64,000 bases of DNA from contig NC_080577.1 of assembly GCF_029962835.1 (NCBI RefSeq), positions 31,912,501 through 31,976,500 on the forward strand, written 5' to 3'. Position 1 is the first letter of the stretch. The number at the start of each line of letters is the position of its first letter. The position numbers were made by a program, and so were the translations under genes. This stretch comes from Magnolia sinica. Taxonomy: Eukaryota; Streptophyta; Magnoliopsida; Magnoliales; Magnoliaceae. Shown piece by piece: positions 46,326 through 60,019 of this stretch. The notes under the pieces were generated by a model. The model searched no databases and was not told the origin of the DNA. It saw nothing but the letters and a program-made list of their open reading frames with translations.

Positions 46326-47160
46326 TATGGCTAGGTGTGTAGAGTAGAAATATACAAAGTGTATAATTCTTCAATTGTGTCACGAACTTTTGAAGGTTTC
46401 GTTTATCATCATTTGATTAAAATAAATCTTCATAAAAATAAACTTTACATACCTCATCCTGCACCGAGGATCAAGAATAACTGCCAAGGCCATTAACAAA
46501 TTACATTTGTCGCAGTACTAATCGAACTTCATTTGTATATCAAGTGCCATCAGTTGTAGAAAATCTGGACCATCACTAACATTTTTTCTTAGGGTTTCAT
46601 TAATCTTCCAAGCAGACAGAAGAAACGTATTTGCCATGAGATATTTATTTTTCGAAAAATATCTTCATGCATTCATAAAAACCTTTAAAAATTTGTGAAC
46701 TTATTTTTCTTTGCTCTAATAATCTTTAGTAGGCAACCAATAATACATTTTATCATGCACCGCATATTCGAAAAATTTAAGTTCCAATTCCACAATCAAA
46801 TCTAACATTTCAAAAGTTGAATTCCAATGTGTGTATATATCTAACTTCAACAATTTTTGAGCATTTACATTCAAACATTGAATTATATTACTTAATATAC
46901 TCTTTATATATTTTACACACTCTCTTATATTATTTATAATGAGGTTAATTGTTTTAAGCCATTCTTGTATAATTAAGTTTAGTATGTGGGCGCAATATCT
47001 AACCTATAATATTTTTCTCTCAAAAAATAAATTGTCAATTACCTTTAACTGGTTACATATAAATGAAATTACACAGTTGTTTATTGAAACATTATCTAAA
47101 GTTATTGAAGAGATTTTATTTTCAATACCTCAATTTCATAAACAATTATAAATACAATTT
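46326..47160 (-). pseudogene. hAT transposase remnant, middle part
   Basis: Minus-strand pieces in changing frames: RYCAHILNLIIQEWLK (about 46955-47010), YTHWNSTFEMLDLIVELEL (about 46790-46850; the hAT RWNSTYxML motif), MALDIQMKFD (near 46540) and MALAVILDPRCRM (about 46455-46500; the usual AxVLDPRYKM). This is the hAT family transposase, which cuts and pastes DNA elements. Many stops and shifts make it inactive. The order continues to the hATC at 42270-42545 across the SIRE-like insertion. Confidence 0.8.
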
Positions 47161-47329
47161 GAAATAACTAAACAAGTATGAAAAAAAATGTGGTGGAAGT
47201 TCAAATTTCTTTTACAAAATAAAATCATAATAATAATATAATTCTTTTAATTTATATTAATTTATATGAAATTACAGCAAATCAGATGAGTTAGCATGAT
47301 TAGCTTTAGTAGGAGTATACCCCATTTTA

Positions 47330-47700
47330 GCTAAGGGATAGGGCAATGCTAGGGGCTTACGGGACTAGGCTGACCATTGCCTTTTTAGTCCGATTAAAGC
47401 TAGGCCAGGGTAGGGCATGGCTAAGGCTAAGCGCTGTGGCTGAGCAAATGCCAACCCCAGCCCATCCCATTCTGTCCCAACGGATACTTCAATGGAGGAA
47501 ATTTTCTTTCCTCTGCTTATTAGCCCGCCGCAACCAGTATTTCAGGTTGGGCCTGAATCTGCTACGATGGTCCATGCCATTTCAAGCCGGGCTCAAGCGA
47601 CGGCCGGCCCAAACCCGGCCCGTTGCAACCCCAGCTTGCCACTTTCCGTCCAACACCGACCGCACCGTGATCGATTGAAGGTGAGATAGATACAGCTCCC
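47330..47700. other. GC-richer repeat debris upstream of ADF
   Basis: 'aacccggcccgttgc', 'ggctgagcaaatgcc' and similar strings have the composition of tcgag/ccggcc-type MITEs. No gene. Confidence 0.35.
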
Positions 47701-47813
47701 CTGGACCGTTGTTTCCAAGTTACCCTTTACGAGTGACGAGATCTACGATGGTTAGTTTTTTTAACTGTAAAAGGTCCATCTCGGGTGAAACTTTTAGATG
47801 AACGGTCTGGATC

Positions 47814-47828
47814 GTCACGTGACGTGGC
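47814..47828 (+). promoter_or_regulatory. G-box/ABRE-like cluster of the ADF promoter
   Basis: gtcacgtgac (palindrome with CACGTG) overlaps acgtggc, about 200 bp upstream of the TATA box. Such ACGT cores bind plant bZIP and bHLH factors; function here is inference. Confidence 0.45.
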
Positions 47829-48021
47829 AAGAAGCGGCGACCAGACCGTGTCCACCAAACGTCTCGGCGCCACATGCATCCATTTCGTCTGCAGTCTTTG
47901 CAGAAAGACAGTCCTCCACGCTCTCATTTCTCCAAAGAGGAATACTCCTTTTTCCCCTTCTCTTTCGTCGCTAAGAATCTCTCTCTCTCTCTCTCTCTCT
48001 GCTTTTTTTTTTTTTCTTCTT

Positions 48022-48030
48022 CTATAAAAG
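48022..48030 (+). promoter_or_regulatory. TATA box of the ADF gene
   Basis: 'ctataaaag', followed by a (CT)n tract (48044-48078) typical of plant 5' leaders. RNA start is expected near 48055. No ATG occurs between there and 48183. A second CT tract (47978-48001) lies just upstream. The reading frames over these tracts are artefacts. Confidence 0.65.
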
Positions 48031-48040
48031 CAAAGAACTG

Positions 48041-48081
<41 letters not shown>

Positions 48082-48182
48082 TCACTTTTACCTTTCCGAC
48101 CAAACCCAATCCCTTATATTCTTTTTAAACAGTCGTTTCTCTTCTTCTCTTCTCCATTTCCTTCTGCTCTTGATTTGCGGCC

Positions 48183-48197
48183 ATGTCTTTCCGAATG
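48183..48197 (+). CDS. ADF: ADF exon 1 (coding part, 15 nt)
   Basis: MSFRM, context gcggccATGt; ends exactly at the donor gtaagc in phase 0. Such a mini coding exon carrying only the N-terminus is normal in plant ADF genes. Confidence 0.88.
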
Positions 48198-51100
48198 GTA
48201 AGCTTCTTCCGATCCCTTGCTGGATATTTCCTTGTTGAGAAAATGCGATTATTTTAGATCTGACTTCTTTCAGTTTCTGTATCAGTTTTTTTTTTTCGGA
48301 ATTTCATGTCTTAAACGGCTAGATCTGATGCGATCTTTGTGAAACTACGACATGAAACGATGGAGATATTGTTTATGTGTTTTTCTCGGTTTTGTTGTCT
48401 GAATTAGGAACGATTTCGATCGATTTTATAGGAGTGGATTTGATTCTGTGACTTGAATCTTGAACTGATTGCATTTGTTCTTCATAATAGGGCAGTTTTT
48501 TGATGAAAATCTTTATCATCTGCATATAACTTCTAATTAAGGAAAATCGCAGGAGTGATCTTGAATTCTCTGCACTTTGTAAGGGTTTTGTCTGAAATAG
48601 GACAGATTTGGATGAAAATCTAAACTTCAGTTACTATGGATGGGTCACTTGGAGCTGTAAGCCTTCCCCCTCTCCAAATTAGGCCAGATTATGGTGAAAA
48701 TCTTGATCACTTGCATTCCCCAAAAATGAGGGGACATCGCGACAGAGGCTTCTTTTTCTGTAGGATTTCTTCTCCAAACTAGTGCAGATTTTGCTGAAGA
48801 TTTTAGATGAATGGTTTGGATTTACATAAGCCTTTCCTCTGTTTAGATTTCATGAAGATAGATCACCGGCATTTTCATCCAAGTGAGGGAAATTTATGAC
48901 AGAGATCCTGAATTTCATTGCATATTGTAAGGTTTATTCTACTAATTAGGGCAGATCTTCATCTAGACTGCAAGTAAATCCTTTGGCATGTGTAATTGTT
49001 TCCTTCCAAATTAAAGGGTGTTAGATGAAAGTCTAATGCTTTTGGGTTTGATAATTACTTTGAAACTGTCGCATATTTTTTAGATTTTCTGCAACTCTGT
49101 GCATGATTATTGAAATATTGATTTTTCTTCATATTAGTCTAGCTGAAAGTTCGACGTTGATTTTCTGGCCTGTGAAGGAGTTGAAAAACCCTGTGTTTGG
49201 TATTGAATCCCCTTTTATAATTTGCCTACGATTCTTTTAATAAAAGCTTATGTTCATTTCTTCAAAAAGAAAAAAGTAAAAAGAAAAAACGATTGAAGGT
49301 GGTAGGGAGGGTTTGGGGTCCTCATAACAGGACTCAAAAGCATAAACCTTACCATTCCCATTTGAACGGTAAAGGTATAATCCCTCTGGGGGAGTGTGCT
49401 ACAAGAATGTGGTGGAACCAATGTTGGTTATTGATAGGGTTAATGTGTTCTGAGAGAGAAGAATATCTTCTGTGTCCTACACCTCTTGCTCGGTAATGGA
49501 GCTGCTGTAATAATGGGGAGATAGTGTGCTCTGTGCCTATATATTAGGGTGAGTTTATTTGCTTTTGTGCTGCTGTATTCTTTGTCACCTTTCAGTGCTT
49601 TTTTAATAATTTTTTCATCAACTTTCAAAAATAAAAAAGATTGAAATCTTAATTTTCGTATCTGTTTTTTTTTTTTTTGTTTTTTTTTTTGTTTTTGTTT
49701 TTTGTTTTTCTTTTTCTGGTTGATTTCTTTATTACGAGGGCTTATGTGTTAGGATTTCTTTCACAGTCAAGTGCTCCTTCTGGCATGGGAGTGGCCGATC
49801 ATACCAAGGCTGCTTTTATGGAACTGAAGAGGAAGAAGGTATACCGCTATGTAATATTCAAGATCGACGAGCAGAAAAAGGAGGTTGTGGTCGAGAAAAC
49901 TGGAGGCCCAGCTGAGAGTTATGATGACTTCACTGCAGCTTTGCCAGAGAATGATTGCCGGTATGCAGTCTACGACTTTGATTTCGTGACTGCGGAGAAC
50001 TGCCAAAAGAGCAAGATCTTCTTCATCGCGTGGTTAGTTTTTCCCTAATACTCAATTGCCAATTCTTACATGTTGCTGTTGTTGTAGAGCAACAGTTTGA
50101 CCTTCAGAACACATCTCAAGTCTGTTTCACAATAATATTTGAAATTATACCAACTCATGTGTTGCCGTTGTTGTAGAGTAGCAGTTTGACTTTCAGAACA
50201 CATCTCAATTTTGTTTCACAAAAATATTTGAAATGATACCAACTCTTACATGTTGCTGTTGTTGTAGAGTAGCAATTTGACTTTCAGAACACAGCTCAAT
50301 TTTGCTTCACAATAATATTTGAAATGATACCAACTCATACCTATAGACCTCATTGCCACTTCATCACTACCTCCATACTAGTCTGGATTCTCCACAAGTA
50401 TGGGTGTACACACATCCAAGGCTCTTTTGCATGCATGCAAGAGTTTGTCTTAAAATATTCAAGAGACATACCATTATGATAGACTTCATGCATTTATTTT
50501 TGTTAATAACTTTGATATTGATATTGCTGAAATACAATTTTTATCCTAATGCAGTAACAAGTCAACTGGTAATCTAGTTAACAGACAAGTTGTCCACATT
50601 TAATAAATTTGGCATAGTAAAGAACTTGTTGTTTGAGCTTTCTAGTGAAATCCATAACGCATGGTGGAACACATTTTTATCAAAAGGAGAAAGTAGTCCT
50701 ATCTCTCCCTTGAAATAGAAGTATCAAAGGTTTGAGGTCATTACTCATATCCGTTGTGATAAGAAGACGTACACGGGAGTTGATGTGGCTTTTGTGAGGC
50801 CACAATTTTGGATTTTTGAATAAGATATTCATGTTAACTAGGCTGGGAGATGAGCATGGAGTATGTTCTCAACTGAAATTTAATGAAGACAAGGAAATGG
50901 GTATTTTTTATTAGCTTTCTCTGATTTGATTCATGATGCAGGGGAAAAAAAAATCTCTCAACCATGAAGCAGTTGCCAAAACGGAAAAAAGAAAAAAGAA
51001 AAAAGAAAAAACAAAAGAGAAATCGAATTCTATTTATCAGCTATGGTTGGTTCTAGGGGCCTTAAAAAAATAATCCTGCGGAGGCTAATCCCACTTGTTG

Positions 51101-54100
51101 GCCTAATATAATAACCTTTGTGCTCTGGGAATGGTATTTTGCTAATGTAATCTCTTCAGGCTCTTCTCCTCTTTTGACAACATTTGATTTCTGATATAAA
51201 AAAAATTAATAGCTAAAAGATGCAATATATCCTTCATTTTTTTTTGAAAGATACAATATATCCTTCATTCTCTTAGATCATCTCCTAACTCTCAAGCAAA
51301 TAAGGGTTGGAGCACCTTTATGAATTCTATTTGTTTCGGCTTTAACAATCCCATTTGGGTTGGCTTTATCAATCCTTTTTGGGTTGGCTTTATGAATCCC
51401 ACGTCAGTTGATTTTACAAAATGTGCCTGTGTTTAAGAGTTTGGGGTGGTTCTTTTTCAATAGTAAAAAGATGCGACACACAATAACACAACACAGTTAA
51501 AATTTTAACCTTTTGGTAGGGGTTACAATAAAATCCACATAAATTGTTCATGTGGTTCTTTTTGTTGGCTTTCTAATGAGTCTGGATTGATCTAGTAATC
51601 CTGGACCTTCACTTTTGTACAACCCCTATTTCCAATTTTGCATTAGCCACTCTCGAGTTCAAAGCATGGTGTTCTTGGGATTGGTTATCTTCTTTAGTAA
51701 GTGGGGATATGGTCTAATTTCTCCCGTAGTTCACCTTTCTCAAGCCAGTAAGGTCCTAGAAAAAAATCATGAATACATGCCATTCTCTGGGCATCAGAAC
51801 TTGTGCTGTTTCTCTGAAGGCACAAATACACTCCATGTACGGTTCTTTCTCTTGAGGGTATTCATTAAGATCATGATCGGTTTTACAGGAGCATAGCTGC
51901 ATAGGAAATCAACAAGCAATACACAGATAGGGACAACTTGAAAATAGGAGTGACAATTTTATTTTCATGAAGTGTGAAGTGAAGCAGCAACAAATTTGTG
52001 CGCGGGAGCGGGGAAGCATCTTTTTCAAAATGTTAGCAAGTAAAAACTGCTAAGAACTGGGAGTGGGTGTGTGATTATGAAGTGCGATTCAAAGTGGGAG
52101 CAGCACCAGATCAGAAGGATCATGCAACTAAGGGACTCACACCAATTCAATGGTCTGACTGAGTGGGAGTGGTTGGAGTTTCACTAAATAGTTCTGATGG
52201 ACTCTCCCCACCATAGCTTGAAGAATCTCTCCAAGAAATTCCAGTCACAAGAAAAAATAACTTTGTTTCTTGCATTCATTCTATTCATCAAAAGATCATT
52301 TAAGCTTTTTCTGAAGGGTTCTTTTACATGTACGTACACGTTTCCTGAAGTGTAAGAAAACTCCAATTCCCATCCTTCTTTTTAAAACATAGAGTTTATT
52401 TAAAAAACAAAAACTAAGGACAACAGGCAATAAGGATCAATAGTGCCTGGGATTTGATGACAAGAAGTCACAAGAAGGTAGAGGATAGACCACCAAACTT
52501 CATGGGTAAACCTGCAGTGGATGAGGAGATGGTTCATCAATTCCCCCTCTTGCACGCATATATATTATCTGTTCACAATAACTTTCTGCCTACTTCTAAG
52601 GTGGTCCAAAGAGAGGATTTTATCAAGACCAGGAACCCAACCGAATCCAGCACCTTGGTGGATTGCCGGTCCCTCAAATAATATCCTTAGGAACCCTGAT
52701 TAGCCTTCCCCTGGGAAGTGTGAGTAGAATGATCGCACTGTAAACTTGTTGGGCACTTCCCGCTTCCATATTCTTTCCCCCCAATTAATTGACATGAAAA
52801 TGGCTCCCAGAATGGAAAGAAGGATGGTGCAGGAATTAAATTAGGTTTCCTCTGAAAAGAATATGCCAGACCAGGTGTGCCCACCCTCCCTGCTGAAGAA
52901 ATGATCATCAGGAATGTCTCTTCTCAATCACAATGCTGTAAAGATTTTGGAACTAACTGCAAAGCCTTCGATTAAAACACCACAAATGTTCCCAAAACTG
53001 AATTCTAGAATCGTCAGCAATAAGGAATCTAATACCTTATAGCTCTCCAAAATTTTGAAACAAATTGCGCTGATCTAGTTCTATGATCCCAGCCATTTGA
53101 ACTGACCTTTTCTCATATTAATCACTCGTTTCCACAACCACTAGGAATACCCCTCCTTCCAGGTTTCGTGGAACATCATGTCCCCTTAGCATGAGCTTCA
53201 TCATGAATCACTTCCTGCCCTTCTTGAAAAAGTATTCTTCTCCGTATCTTCAATGGCATTTTGATCCTGTATATATCTGAGAAGAATGTGACAATGCTCT
53301 ATGGGAATGATTGTGCTCCACATATCATCCGAGCAGCATTCTCCAAAGAAGCTTGGAGAACAACAAAAGATATATTTAGACAGGGTGTTCTTCTCACTTC
53401 AAAAAATAACTCATATTTGATAATTTCGTCATTGCCTCCTAAGAAGTGAAATTTCCATGCTTATATCCATCATTAACCATCTGAACGATCCTACCATGTG
53501 CCATACTTCTAATTCTAAATAGATCAGCTTGTGAAGCCTTGGTGTTAGCCAGCATCCAGATTTATCCTGGTGATGGAACTTGCTCGGATACCAAATTGAC
53601 ACAGGACCAAATTGGATTTGAATTTTCTGAACATCTATTGCTATTGCATGGAAACTAATTTATAGAAAAATGAGTGCTAGCAATTCTTAATCTCTTACTA
53701 TAACTATTTATCTTTTGAAAAGTACTTTCTTACTAGAACTTGCAATTAGTAACTGGTTGTGTAGGAGAATTTGAAATCAACAAGTAATGCATAAATAGGG
53801 ACAACTTGGAAATAGGAGTTATTGAAATTTAGGAGTGTTTCTAATTTTACCAAGCGGTTATGATGGAATTTGCCCCCCATAGCTCGAAGAATCTTTCCAA
53901 GAAATTCCAGTTACAAGAATAAAAGTAACTTTGTTTCTTTCATGCAATCCATATTCATTAGTCTTTTAACAGTTTATTTACGACCTGAATATATATATAT
54001 ATATAATATGGTGTGAAAATGCCCTTGCATTATTCACCATCGGTGAGGAGTCTCGAACACGAGACCTCCTGCTCTAATATCACTTTGATGCAGGACAACT

Positions 54101-54245
54101 AGCCACTTGCTCTAAAAGCTCGAACTAATAGAGTGTGACGAATCAATCCCTTTACCTTATAGCCCAAACCCCACATCCTATGTGTTAGGTCCTTGGCCGA
54201 ACCCCTCGTGGGTCCCACATCACATGGGTTTTGCATCACATGTGT

Positions 54246-54318
<73 letters not shown>

Positions 54319-57300
54319 TATTTACACCCTGAATTAAATCATTCTTTTTTAAATATTAACTTAGATTCTCTATAAAAACAATGGAAAATAGGCACTAAAG
54401 GATCAATAGTCCCTGGGGGATTCAACAATGAAAAGTCATAAATCACATCACAGAGATATCCTTCCCCCCGAATTTTCTTGATTTGATATTTAAGTTGTTT
54501 CAGATTTGTTGCTAAACATCCCACTATTGTGCTTGCTAGATTCATCAAAGGCTAGTCATCAATCTTGGCACCATAATACACTTCTCATTTTCTTGAGCAA
54601 CCCCATTCAAGCTTATAAAAAAGCTTCAATCTTCCTAGGCATTACACAAGTTGCACTTAAAAAGGACCTCTGCTTTACAATCCATCACGTAATTGCAATG
54701 TGTAAGTGTAAATAAGTGTTCCACTAATTCCTTCTTTTTGAGACAAAAATGCAAGCATTAATGATAATCGCATGGATATGAATATCAGTATCATATTGGT
54801 CAATACGACCATATCGTATCTGTATCGGCACGAGATGGTACGCAATACGGGCTCGTATCGGCCCGATATGAAAAAACTGCCCTGTATCGGCACTGATATG
54901 GGGCCAATATGGCCGATATAGGCCGATACGCCCATAAAAGCCCAATTTTGATTTATTTATTTATTTTTCAAAATTTCACTCATGTCTTTTCTTCTTCTTC
55001 TTCTTCTTTAAAAATAATAATAATAATAAAAAAACCATGGAAGAAGCTTAAAAGCTCATTTTAGGTTAGATCTAGACTTATTTTAGGATCAAAACAAATG
55101 ATTTGAATGCGATTCAACAAATCGAAGTGAAGTGGACAATTATGGAAAAAATTGGAAAGAAGGGTAAACCTTCACTTAAAAAAAATAAAATATTTTCATA
55201 TTCTTTTTGTTGTATTTCAATGTAATGGGCCATTTGTCACCAAATCATGCTTGATTTGTGCTTAATTAGTACCCAGTTAGTTGACCTTTAACAAATCAAA
55301 TTGACATACAACATTCTCATCAAAGAATGGTCCGATACACCATTGAATACATGGTCAAAATACAAAAATAAATAAATAAATAAATAAATAAAAATGATAG
55401 ATTCTTAGATATCTCTCTCTCCCTTTTTCTTTTTTCGCTAGTTTTCTAATATTTTTTTCTTTTAAAAAAATTCTGACCGATATGGGGTGATACAGCCCTG
55501 ATACCAATACGTGATGCCGTAGCGTATTATTTTTCTGCCGGGCCGATACGTTGACCGATACCAACATTTATAACCATGAATAATCATCTTTTGGCTCTAC
55601 TCGAATGCCTGATAGTTAAGCATCTTGTCCCTTGCTTCCAGCCACCCAAAAGCTATCACCTGAGGAATTAATGGAATATATACTCATGAAAAAAGCTATC
55701 ACCCGATGAGAGCCATATAATGCCTGATCTTATGTGGTTGGGGCTCTATCACACTACTCTCCTCTGAAAGCATCGAGTGGGCTTTCTTCACCGACAAAAT
55801 TTCTCTCACAGGCATCCATCTCCATTCATCAATTTGCCTAGTCGATGGTCTCCATCTATACTGCAACTTGATGAGGATGAGAAAGCCTCCCACCATTTTG
55901 TGTTCAGGAACGTTCCTTTAGAGTGTTGGAGTCCAAAACACTGGGTGGTCCTCGATATATTCTGTAATATCAATAGACCATAACCCCTCCCTCAGGTACC
56001 ACCTTCATGTGAGCAAAAACTTGCCATAGAGCTTTTTTATATTGTTGAGGTTTGCCAAGTCCATACGCATTTCTTTTGTAAATTCTCAAGCAATTCTTTG
56101 TATGACTGGCCTGATTTTTTTTTCCAGAGCATTGAGAGGATGTGACACGATGGATGGCTTGGATCTCAGTCATTCCCGTGCTGGGCCTCGAATAGCTGGT
56201 TGCCTGTCGAAAAAGATGCCTTGTACACGAATGAGATGCATGGTTTGGAAATCTAGACCAGCCATTGATTTGATTGGGCATACTGTGGATGGAGTAATCC
56301 TAGAAGAGCTCCCAGATTAGAAATTCATAATAGTTAAACAGTGAAAAGTACGGAGACAGTGTGGAAGTGCAGACTTTTGGGTGTCAATGATATATTCCAA
56401 TCTGGAAGGTTTTTTCGGTCATTATCCTTTGAAAGCATCCGCCCGTACAAATGGGAGATGGTTTGGAAATCTAGACCATTGATCTGACTAGGCCTACTGT
56501 GGATGGGGTAATCCTTTTCATTGAAAAAAAGCAATAGACTGTGGTGCCACTTACATGGAATGCATGCGACAGGACAATATTTATGTCTTTACGCGTCAAG
56601 ATTCCATCAGAACTTGCTGATAAATCTTGTTCTTGACAATTTATTGGTTTGGCAATTTCTCGGGAGATTTTCAGGTTTTAAGGTTTTTATCAGAATTTTG
56701 TTAGGAAAATCTTGCTGAAAATAAAACTTTAAAAATATCTATTATAAATTAGGTAAATAATATTAAGAATTTATATTGTATGTGTGTATAATGAAATAGG
56801 GCCAATGCACGAGTTTCGCTATAAATCATGGAAAATTTAGAACTGCTGAGATTTTAAAAATATCATGACATAAACATGATAATGTTGTTTGCGATGTTGT
56901 CAGAATCATAATTGTAAAGTAAATAATATTAGGGGTCAAATCTTATCGAATCACAATCATGAGATTTTTTTCCTTCTATTTTTCTTTTAAATGACAAGCT
57001 GAAAAATTATAAATAAACCAGAAAAATGAAAAACTCATTAACCATCCATTTCCCATCAATGTGTGCAAAGAAAGGTAATAATAATTCATATCATGATATT
57101 ATTAATTGAGAACATGTATATGGTAAAACTGTAAACATACACGTGTCATAATAAAGTTCAATCACTTAAGTGGCACTATCCTTAAGGGGCTGTTTGGATG
57201 CTTGTGAAATCCCTCCAATGTAAACTCTTATTTTTTTCTACTAAGAAATTCCACCAAAGTCAACTCCACTTGTAAAGTGTCATGTTTGGTTAACTGGTAA

Positions 57301-59948
57301 AGTGTTTACCAGCAAACAGTATTGTGTTTGGGTACTTGTAAAATGTTATTGTTAATTAGAAAGTGTTGGTATAGATTCGAGAAAAATGATCATTAGGAAG
57401 TAAAGAGTTTACATGTAAACTAAAACACAACCTTTTGGAGGTAAACATTGCGAAACTTTTGGTGTAAACTCTTTACAACTTGTAAACAATTCACACCATT
57501 TTCCCCCATCCAAACACATGGTGTAAAAATGTTTACAACCTTGGGATTTTACAAGATGCAAATGTGACACAGGGCAACTAACCACTTGTTCTAAAAGCTT
57601 GAACTGATAGAGCGTAGCGAATCAATCCCTTTATCTCATAGCCAAGTCAGGCCCTCGACTGAACCCCCCTCGTGGGCCCCACTTCACACGGGCTCACTTC
57701 ACATGGGTCTTGCCTTAGACGAGCCACCCACCCCGAGCGTGCCCCCGCTTCACACATGCCACCCCACTTGAGCCTGATGTGAAAATGCCCATACACTAAT
57801 CACCCTTGGTGAGGAGTCTTGAACACGAGACCTCCCGCTCTGATACCAGGTGAGGATCTCAAACACGAGACCTCCTGTTGAACCCCCTCGTGGGCCCCAC
57901 TTCACATGGATCTCGCCTCACATGAGCCACTCACCTCACATGGGCCGCCCACCCCGAGTGTGCCCTTGCTTCACACAGGCCACCCCACTCGAACTAGGCG
58001 TGAAAATGCCCTTGTATTAATCATTCCTGGTGAGGAGTCTCGAATACAAGACCTCTCGCTCTGATACCACTTTTGACACAGGACAACTAACCACTTGCTC
58101 TAAAAGCTCGAATTGATAGAGCGTAGCGAATCAATCTTTTTGTCTCATAGCCCAGGTCAGGCCCTCGGCTGAACCCTCCTCGTGGACCCCACTTCACATG
58201 GGTCTCGCCTCACATGAGCCACCCACCTCACATGGGCTGCTCACCCTGAATGTGCTCCCACTTCACACAGGCTATCCCACTCAAGCCCGATGTGAGAATG
58301 CACCTACATTAATCACTCTTGGTGAGGAGTTTTGAATACGAGACCTCCCACTTTGATACCACTTTTGACGCAAGACAACTAACCACTTGCTGTAAAAGCT
58401 CAAACCGATAGAGCGTGGCGAATCAATCCCCTTTTCTCATATCCTAGGTTAGGCTCTCGGCCGAACCCTCCTCTTGGGCTCCACTTCACATGGGTCTCAC
58501 TTCACACGGGCTGCCCACCCCGAGTGTGCCCCTGCTTCACAGAGGCCACCCCACTCGAGCCTGCTGTGAAAATGCCCCTGCATTAAAATGACCCCTACGG
58601 AAAATTTATCTTAAATTGTTTGTTTGTTTGTTTGTTTTTTTGATTTTGAATATTAAAATCTTTATTACTCCTCTCTTCCTAAAACAAACAAGAATGGTGG
58701 TTTATTTAAGAGTTTTGCTAAGCGCACATGCATGTGCAAAGCTCGTGTACACATCACACGTGCCAGCATGGGACATACATGCCTGATCTAATCCATCCTT
58801 CAGGTTGGTCCGACCTTATACGTATTTTCCCAAATATAAGATATGATCCAATTAGCATGTGGGCCCCAATACTGGAAACAATTGGATGGGTTAGAAAACT
58901 TAAGCCAAGTTATTCGAAGTTGTACAAATGTTTTGCAAACTATGGTCCACCTAACCAGTGATAACCAGGCTAGGGCATCAATATAGTGGTGCCATTCTGA
59001 TGGATGGATTTGATCTCAGATCTATCATGCCATGTGACGCATGGTGTGTACATGAGCTTTATTTTTATTGCATGTGTGTGGGCTTAGGAGAGTTCTTACT
59101 TTAACGTGCATGGCCTTTTCTATGTTTTAAAAGCAAAATGAAAAAGAAAAGAAGCAACAAAAAAGTAGTTAAATTCCATTTTTCCAGAGTTTTAGGAACA
59201 CCCAAAAATTTGTGTGATTGGATCTTATGATTCACACAATTCAATAGGTTCATGTATGAGTTGATACGAGTTGTACGAAATTATTATTATTATTATTATT
59301 TTAAAAATGGATAATAGAGATTTTATTAAAGAAGGAAAAACAAAACTACCACTAGATGGCCTAGTGAGAGGCTAGAACACAACTCACAGTAATGAGGGTC
59401 TGCGATAAGGACTAGAGGGAAAAAAAAAAGGAAAGAAAGAGAAAGAAGGGCTGCTAGACAAAGCTACCACATAAGTGGCATCCCCAAATCCCAGAACCAA
59501 AAGAACATGAATCCAGCCCCAACAACTTATCTTTTATAGTACAATTCATGTAACATTTTTATGGATTTGCATTTGGACATGTGGTAGACGTCGTTTGTAT
59601 GGTTGGGATTTGAATTGTAATTGGACAATTTTGATAACATTGGTTGTTTAGTTAATTCTTCTGATAATATCGCCAGATCGTTTTAATGAGTGAGTTCCCA
59701 ATTACTGCATGCAGCAGAGGTCGACATTGAGCTTATACCTTTTCACATTGGTTATGGACGAGTTAACGAGGCATTTGTAGGAAGAGATCACATGGTGTAT
59801 GTTGTTTGCAAATGACATAGTTTTGATCAGTGTTTTAAATAGCGGTAGCGTGTTGTGTAGTGTTTAGCCCTTTGTAGCATGTATTGTAAGGTACACGGTA
59901 CTTCTATTTTTTAATTTAGATATAAAAAAATATAATAAATAGTAAGAA

Positions 59949-60019
<71 letters not shown>

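Larger units (their letters stand above)
53765..54440. repeat. duplicated intronic unit, copy 2, with an insertion
   Basis: Counterpart of 51900-52460, interrupted at about 53985-54330 by a tRNA-like repeat and a (GA)n run. Confidence 0.6.

Noticed and set aside
47874-48128. Reading frames over the CT tracts before ADF
   Set aside because: They consist of Leu/Ser or Arg/Glu runs from the microsatellites; the region is promoter and 5' leader.
57800-57850. tRNA gene on the minus strand
   Set aside because: Only box A/B-like motifs are present; no complete acceptor stem or cloverleaf can be drawn.
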